Positions 59,136 to 64,000 of a DNA stretch of 64,000 bases are shown piece by piece. Under the pieces are notes generated by a model, which was not told the DNA's origin, did no database searches, and saw only the letters and a program-made list of their open reading frames with translations. The stretch is taken from NCBI RefSeq assembly GCF_900199545.1, contig NZ_LT962671.1, positions 657,961 through 721,960 of the forward strand, written 5' to 3'. The stretch's first letter is position 1. Each line of letters opens with the position of its first letter. The translations under genes were made by a program, and so were the position numbers. This DNA is from Raoultibacter massiliensis. GTDB taxonomy: Bacteria; Actinomycetota; Coriobacteriia; Coriobacteriales; Eggerthellaceae.

Positions 59136-61820
59136 ATGTCCGAAGAGAAGAACAACGAGCAGGCGAAGAGGAAAGTCGATTACGACTTCGCCGCCCACGA
59201 GCGCCCCCTTATCGAGGCTTGGCAGGAGAAGGGGTACTTTAAGAGAACGCCGGGTTTCGGCGAACATGCCGATGACACCTACACGATCGTCATCCCGCCT
59301 CCGAACATCACAGGTGCGCTCCACATGGGCCATGCCCTAAACGACACGATCCAGGATACCTGCATCCGCCGCGCGCGCATGCAGGGATATCGGACCAGGT
59401 GGATTCTCGGTACCGACCATGCGGGCATCGCCACGCAGACCAAGGTCGATAAGAAGCTCGCCGACGAGGGCATTTCGCGCCTTGAAATCGGCCGGGAGGC
59501 GTTCGTCGAGGCGTGTTACGACTGGTATCGCGAATACGGCGCCACCATCGTCAACCAGATCAAGGGCATGGGCTGTTCGTGCGATTACTCCGATGAGCAT
59601 TTCACCCTCGAGCCGGCTTACGTGAAGGCGGTTCGCCAGGTGTTCGTCGATTGGTATCACAACGATCTGATCTATCGCGGCAAGCGCATCGTAAACTGGT
59701 GCCCGCACTGCACGACCGCCATCGCCGATGACGAAGCGGAGTACGTGGACGAAGCCGGCCACCTGTGGTACCTGCGCTACCCGCTTGTCGAACCGGTTGA
59801 CGGGATGGACTATATCGTGGTGGCGACCACGCGCCCTGAAACCATGCTCGGCGATACGGGCGTGGCGGTAAGTCCCAAAGACGCGTCGAAGAAGGCGCTC
59901 GTCGGCAAGACGGTGAAGCTTCCGATCGTCGATCGGGAAATCCCCATCTTCAGCGATTTCCATGTCGATCCTGAGTTCGGCACCGGATTCGTGAAAGTGA
60001 CGCCTGCGCACGATCCCAACGATTACGCGATGGGCGAGCGCAACGGGCTTGCACGCATCAACATCTTCGACGAGCATGCCGTCGTAGTTGAAGGCTACGG
60101 CGAGTTTTCCGGTATGACACGCGACGAGGCCCGCGAGGCCGTGGTGGCGCGTTTCGAGGAGCTGGGGCTTCTCGATCATGTGGAAGAGCACGGCCATTCG
60201 GTCATGACGTGCTACCGATGCCACACCAAGCTCGAACCCTGGCTTTCCGAGCAGTGGTTCGTGGCCGTCGACGGCCTCAAGGACGCTTCCTCCCGCGTGG
60301 TCGAGGACGGTTCGGTCACGTTCTACCCCGAGCGTTGGAAGCAGGTCTATCTCAGCTGGATGGAAAACCTCAAAGACTGGTGCATCTCGCGCCAGCTGTG
60401 GTGGGGTCATCGCATTCCGATGTTCTACTGCGACGAATGCGGCTGGGAAGATGCAAGCGTCGAGGACGTCGAGGCGTGCCCCGTGTGCGGCGCGCACGTG
60501 CGCCAAGACGAAGACGTGCTCGACACGTGGTTCTCATCGCAGCTGTGGCCCTTCGCCACGATGGGCTGGCCCGAAGCCGGGATGGATGCGCCCGAGATCA
60601 AGCTCGCCTATCCCACGCAAGTGCTTTCGACGGCCCGCGATATCATGGGCCTGTGGGTGGCGCGCATGGTCATGGCTTCGACATACTTCTGCAAGGAGAT
60701 CCCGTTCCATGATGTGATCATTCATCCGACCGTCATGGCGGCCGACGGCAAGCCGATGAGCAAATCGCGCGGCAACGGCGTCGATCCTTTGCGGCTCATG
60801 GAAGACTACGGTGCCGATGGCATGCGGTTCGGCCTGCTCATGCAGGTGACCGGCGCACAGGATCTCAAATTCAACGAAGCGAAGCTCGAAAGCAGCCGCA
60901 ATTTCGCAAACAAGATCCGCAATGCGGCGCGCTTTGTGATGATGAACCTCGACGGCTACGAGCCGGGTGCCCCCGATCCCGTGACGCCTGCCGACAAGTG
61001 GATATTCTCACGTCTGGCGGGGCTGGTGGCCCGTATCGACGGGATGTTCGAGCGCTACGAGTTCGGCGAGATTACCCGCGAGTTGTACGCGTTTTTCTGG
61101 AACGAGTTCTGCGATTGGTACATTGAATTTTCCAAGAGCCGCCTTGCGGGCGATGCGGCCGACCGTGCGATCTGCCAGCGCAACCTCGTGTTCGTGCTCG
61201 ACACCGCGCTACGGTTGCTCCATCCCATCATGCCGTTCGTGACCGAGGAGATCTACCAGGATCTGCCTATCGACAAGGCGGATGCGCCGTACCTGATCAT
61301 AGCCTCGTGGCCGGAAGCCAGCGAGCTTGCCCGTTACGTCGACGCGGATGCTGAGCGTGCGATTACGATGGTGACCGAGGCGGTGTCGGGCATTCGTTCG
61401 ACGCGCTCGCGCTACGGCATCTCTCCGAAAACGGAGCTCAGCGTCGTCATCAAAGCCGATGCCCACGATGTCGATCTGCTCGAAGCCCAGCGCCAGCTGG
61501 TCATCGACATGGCGAACCTCTCCGGGCTTACGATCGCATCGGATGCGGAAAAGCCAGCCGAGTCGAGCATCGCGCTTGCCGCGGGCCTCGAGGTCTACAT
61601 CGTGCTTTCGGGTCTCGTCGATTTCGCTGCGGAGAGGGCGCGCCTTGAGAAGGAGCGGGCGAAGCTTTCAGGCGATGCGGCCAAGCTCGAGAAGAAGCTC
61701 TCGAACCCCGGGTTCCTCGCCAAGGCGGCCCCCGAGATCATCGAGAAGGATCGTGCGAAGTGCGCCGAGCTGACCGACATGCTCGCTCGCATCGACGGGC
61801 AGCTCGCCGAAATAGGGTAG
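59136..61820 (+). CDS. valS: Valyl-tRNA synthetase
   Basis: 894 residues, class I synthetase: PPNITGALHMGHAL (HIGH motif), editing domain with TTRPETMLGDT, KPMSKSRGNGVDP (KMSKS motif), anticodon-binding domain and a C-terminal coiled coil (ERARLEKERAKLSGDAAKLE). The ATG at 59136 follows GAGGAG; a frame extension to 59100 is non-conserved. The gene normally next to it, folC, is not seen after it. Confidence 0.97.
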   Translation: MSEEKNNEQAKRKVDYDFAAHERPLIEAWQEKGYFKRTPGFGEHADDTYTIVIPPPNITGALHMGHALNDTIQDTCIRRARMQGYRTRWILGTDHAGIATQTKVDKKLADEGISRLEIGREAFVEACYDWYREYGATIVNQIKGMGCSCDYSDEHFTLEPAYVKAVRQVFVDWYHNDLIYRGKRIVNWCPHCTTAIADDEAEYVDEAGHLWYLRYPLVEPVDGMDYIVVATTRPETMLGDTGVAVSPKDASKKALVGKTVKLPIVDREIPIFSDFHVDPEFGTGFVKVTPAHDPNDYAMGERNGLARINIFDEHAVVVEGYGEFSGMTRDEAREAVVARFEELGLLDHVEEHGHSVMTCYRCHTKLEPWLSEQWFVAVDGLKDASSRVVEDGSVTFYPERWKQVYLSWMENLKDWCISRQLWWGHRIPMFYCDECGWEDASVEDVEACPVCGAHVRQDEDVLDTWFSSQLWPFATMGWPEAGMDAPEIKLAYPTQVLSTARDIMGLWVARMVMASTYFCKEIPFHDVIIHPTVMAADGKPMSKSRGNGVDPLRLMEDYGADGMRFGLLMQVTGAQDLKFNEAKLESSRNFANKIRNAARFVMMNLDGYEPGAPDPVTPADKWIFSRLAGLVARIDGMFERYEFGEITRELYAFFWNEFCDWYIEFSKSRLAGDAADRAICQRNLVFVLDTALRLLHPIMPFVTEEIYQDLPIDKADAPYLIIASWPEASELARYVDADAERAITMVTEAVSGIRSTRSRYGISPKTELSVVIKADAHDVDLLEAQRQLVIDMANLSGLTIASDAEKPAESSIALAAGLEVYIVLSGLVDFAAERARLEKERAKLSGDAAKLEKKLSNPGFLAKAAPEIIEKDRAKCAELTDMLARIDGQLAEIG

Positions 61821-61867
61821 AGCCCATTCTGGGCGTTTGAGCCGGGCGGGGATGAGCGGGTTCAACG

Positions 61868-61905
61868 AGGCGGCTGCATCGGAAACGGGCAGCCGCCTTT
61901 CTTTT
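61868..61905 (+). terminator. Terminator of valS
   Basis: AGGCGGCTGC (61868-61877) pairs perfectly with GCAGCCGCCT (61889-61898), followed by TTCTTTT. Confidence 0.88.
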
Positions 61906-62074
61906 CTGCGTGCAGGGACGGTGCCTGTTTCTATTTTCCGAGGAAATTGGGGGTATCTGCTTTGCTCAGGTATGTTCTTTGTTACAATAGGGCATTGTGT
62001 CGGCGCCCAGCGTCGATGCGAACGTTTTCATACGACGTCATATCGTACGTACTGACCTAGAAAACGAGGTTACC

Positions 62075-62635
62075 ATGAACGAACTGTTGTCCCAGCTGTG
62101 GACACCTGAGCTGCAATCGGCTTTCACGATCGTCGTCGTGCTGCTGGTTGTGCTGTACGTGCTGTCCATCGTTTGGGTGGTGCGCGACGCTTACCTGCGC
62201 GGCTCCTTCTGGTATATCTGGGCGATCGTCGCCCTCGTGCCGTTGGTCGGCGTTATCGCATACTGCCTCTTGCGCCCGCCGCTGCTCCAGATCGATCGCG
62301 ACGAACAGGAGCTCGAGATTGCGCTGAAACAGCGCGAGCTCATGAAGTACGGCGAATGCGCTAACTGCGGGTATCCCGTCGAGGCCGATTTCGTCCTGTG
62401 CCCGAATTGTCACCAGAGGCTCAAGAACCTCTGCATGACCTGCAACCATGCGCTTGATCCGTCATGGACGGTCTGTCCGTACTGCGCCACCCCGGTGGCG
62501 GGGGGAGCGCCGCGCCGCGGAGCCATGCGTCCTCGTTCGGGCGCGACAACTACCACGCCGCATAACGCGGCTCCCCAGCAAGCGAGGCCGGCTCGCTCAC
62601 GTTCGCGCTCAGCCGACGAGCTCAGCGCACAGTAA
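62075..62635 (+). CDS. Zinc-ribbon membrane protein
   Basis: 186 residues: two membrane helices in the first 70 (TIVVVLLVVLYVLSIVWVV and IWAIVALVPLVGVIAYCLL), then double zinc ribbons (CANCGYPVEADFVLCPNC and CMTCNHALDPSWTVCPYC) and a disordered Arg/Ser/Thr/Ala tail. The layout resembles actinobacterial DUF-type membrane proteins with a phospholipase D-nuclease-like N-terminal pair of helices. Function unknown. TACAAT at 61983-61988 is a likely -10. Confidence 0.8.
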   Translation: MNELLSQLWTPELQSAFTIVVVLLVVLYVLSIVWVVRDAYLRGSFWYIWAIVALVPLVGVIAYCLLRPPLLQIDRDEQELEIALKQRELMKYGECANCGYPVEADFVLCPNCHQRLKNLCMTCNHALDPSWTVCPYCATPVAGGAPRRGAMRPRSGATTTTPHNAAPQQARPARSRSRSADELSAQ

Positions 62636-62649
62636 CCGAAACTGTATGC

Positions 62650-62684
62650 AACGCGAAGCCGCCCTCATTGGCGGCTTCGTTGTT
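62650..62684 (+). terminator. Terminator of the zinc-ribbon gene
   Basis: AACGCGAAGCCGCC and GGCGGCTTCGTTGTT form the stem; the T run is interrupted (TTGTTC). Confidence 0.7.
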
Positions 62685-62759
62685 CATAGGGCCTTGCAAA
62701 GGCTCGAAAACGATCGTGCAGGTGCTTTGTGCGCACCCGGCACAGAGAAAGGATTGGAT

Positions 62760-64000
62760 ATGGAAATCATTTTGCCCGACGGTTCAGCGAAGGAACTCGA
62801 GAGCGGGGCGACGGTCGCCGATGTGGCGGCGTCGATTGGAGCGGGCCTTGCGAAAGCGGCTCTGGCCGGCATCGTCGATGGGGTTGCCGTCGATCTGGGT
62901 TGCGAGGTCCACGGGGGAGAGCAGGTGGCCATCGTCACCAGCAAGACCCCTGAAGCCATCGACATCCTCAGGCATTCGACGGCGCATGTCATGGCTGCCG
63001 CGCTTGTCGATCTGTACGGCGATGTCAAGTTCGGCGTGGGGCCTGCGATCGAGGGCGGTTTCTACTACGATATCAAGATGGAGAAGAGCCTTGGTCCCGA
63101 CGATCTTGAGAAGATCGAGGCCCGCATGGCCGAGATCGTCGCGGCGGCCGAACCCTTCGAGCGCCGCGTGGTGACGCGAGCCGAAGCCGAGGACATCTTC
63201 TCCGACCAGCCGTTCAAGCTCGAGCTGATCGCCGAGCTTCCCGAAGGCGAGACGATCACAACCTATTCGATCGGCAAGTTCACCGATCTGTGCCGTGGGC
63301 CGCATCTGCCCGACACCTCGAAGATCCCTGCGTTCAAGCTCACGAAGCTTGCAGGGGCTTATTGGCGCGGCGATTCCGAACGCGAGATGCTGCAGCGCGT
63401 GTACGGAACGGCGTTCTTCTCGAAAAAAGATCTCGAAACGCACCTTTCGAACCTCGAGGAAGCCGAAAAGCGCGACCATCGCAAACTCGGGCGCGAGCTT
63501 GGCATCTACACCATGGATCCGCTTGCAGGCGTCGGACTGCCGTTGTATCTGCCCAAGGGCGCGCGCATCATCCGCACGATGCAGGAATGGCTGCGCCGCG
63601 ATCTGTACGAACGCGGCTACGAAGAGGTCATCACGCCGCACATCTACAATGCCGACGTGTGGAAGATGTCGGGTCACTATGACTTCTACCACGAGAACAT
63701 GTACTTCTTCGAGATCAACGAAGGCGACGAAGAGAGTCCGCGCATGAGCGAGTACGGCGTGAAGCCCATGAACTGCCCTGGCCATGTCATGCTGTACAAG
63801 GCCGACCTGCATTCGTATCGCGATCTGCCGCTTCGTTATTTCGAGTTCGGCACGGTGTACCGCCACGAGATGAGCGGTGTTGTGCACGGCCTTCTGCGCG
63901 CCCGCGGCTTCACGCAGGACGATGCGCATGTGTTCTGCACGAAGGATCAGGTTGTCGACGAGGTGGTTGCCATCCTTGATCTGGTGGATCACATCATGAC
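62760..64000 (+). CDS. thrS: Threonyl-tRNA synthetase, 3' end outside the window
   Basis: 413 codons are visible. N-terminal TGS domain (about 1-60), editing domain with HSTAHVMAAA and CRGPHLP, then the class II catalytic core with the zinc ligand Cys in MNCPGHVM and LRYFEFGTVYRHE (motif 2). AAAGGA lies before the ATG. No T-box leader is seen in the 75 bases before the start, unlike in many Firmicutes. Confidence 0.97.
   Translation, partial: MEIILPDGSAKELESGATVADVAASIGAGLAKAALAGIVDGVAVDLGCEVHGGEQVAIVTSKTPEAIDILRHSTAHVMAAALVDLYGDVKFGVGPAIEGGFYYDIKMEKSLGPDDLEKIEARMAEIVAAAEPFERRVVTRAEAEDIFSDQPFKLELIAELPEGETITTYSIGKFTDLCRGPHLPDTSKIPAFKLTKLAGAYWRGDSEREMLQRVYGTAFFSKKDLETHLSNLEEAEKRDHRKLGRELGIYTMDPLAGVGLPLYLPKGARIIRTMQEWLRRDLYERGYEEVITPHIYNADVWKMSGHYDFYHENMYFFEINEGDEESPRMSEYGVKPMNCPGHVMLYKADLHSYRDLPLRYFEFGTVYRHEMSGVVHGLLRARGFTQDDAHVFCTKDQVVDEVVAILDLVDHIM

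Overview
The window looks like chromosome from an anaerobic, moderately GC-rich actinobacterium of the Coriobacteriia, most likely Eggerthellaceae. I infer this from gene content: a complete arginine deiminase pathway, molybdenum/tungsten-type oxidoreductases, a superoxide-reductase-type protein, XRE regulators fused to membrane segments, and a tig-clpP-clpX-valS cluster. No rRNA or CRISPR array was seen. Species cannot be fixed from sequence reading alone.

Layout. Positions 1-2830 are the right end of an integrated element: the tail of a metallophosphoesterase-like gene with lower GC, and a large serine recombinase whose reading frame has no stop before the junction and runs in frame into a host XRE gene. 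From about 2880 to 16700 the DNA is ordinary chromosome: XRE, PAP2, HdeD-like, L,D-transpeptidase, ybaK, a flavin reductase, murI-rdgB, tRNA-Pro, another XRE membrane protein, an ABC exporter pair, a DUF2510 protein, tRNA-Gly, a DEAD-box helicase and a glutaredoxin-like protein. At 17006 lies an XRE regulator fused to a complete desulfoferrodoxin (two-iron superoxide reductase), followed by tRNA-Arg.

18585-23623 is the arcA-arcB-arcC-arcD-like cluster for ATP generation from arginine; its carbamate kinase gene has clearly different base composition. 23808-27512 holds a cytoplasmic molybdopterin oxidoreductase, its small 4Fe-4S partner and a LysR regulator. Then come a secreted glucosaminidase with cell-wall-binding repeats, a GNAT protein, argS, a Na+/H+ antiporter, a lipid kinase, DUF1836 and DegV proteins, tRNA-His and tRNA-Lys, and a MarR regulator. 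39727-44893 is a BceAB-type ABC exporter divergent from an OmpR-type two-component system, a typical antimicrobial-peptide sensing module. sstT follows; its terminator contains a perfect parS sequence.

After tRNA-Leu (46577) about 760 bases carry no recognisable gene. 47812-53275 (minus strand) is a five-gene operon: cytochrome b subunit, Tat-targeted polyferredoxin, aldehyde:ferredoxin oxidoreductase, an unknown 145-residue protein and a SufS-like cysteine desulfurase. It resembles the E. coli ydh operon and lies downstream of a Fic-related, probably DNA-binding protein. The right end is core: tig (with a histone-H1-like tail), clpP, clpX, valS, a zinc-ribbon membrane protein and the 5' part of thrS.

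The best candidates for something little described are the XRE-desulfoferrodoxin fusion, the AOR operon with its unknown small protein and desulfurase, the Fic-derived regulator, and the parS-in-terminator site.
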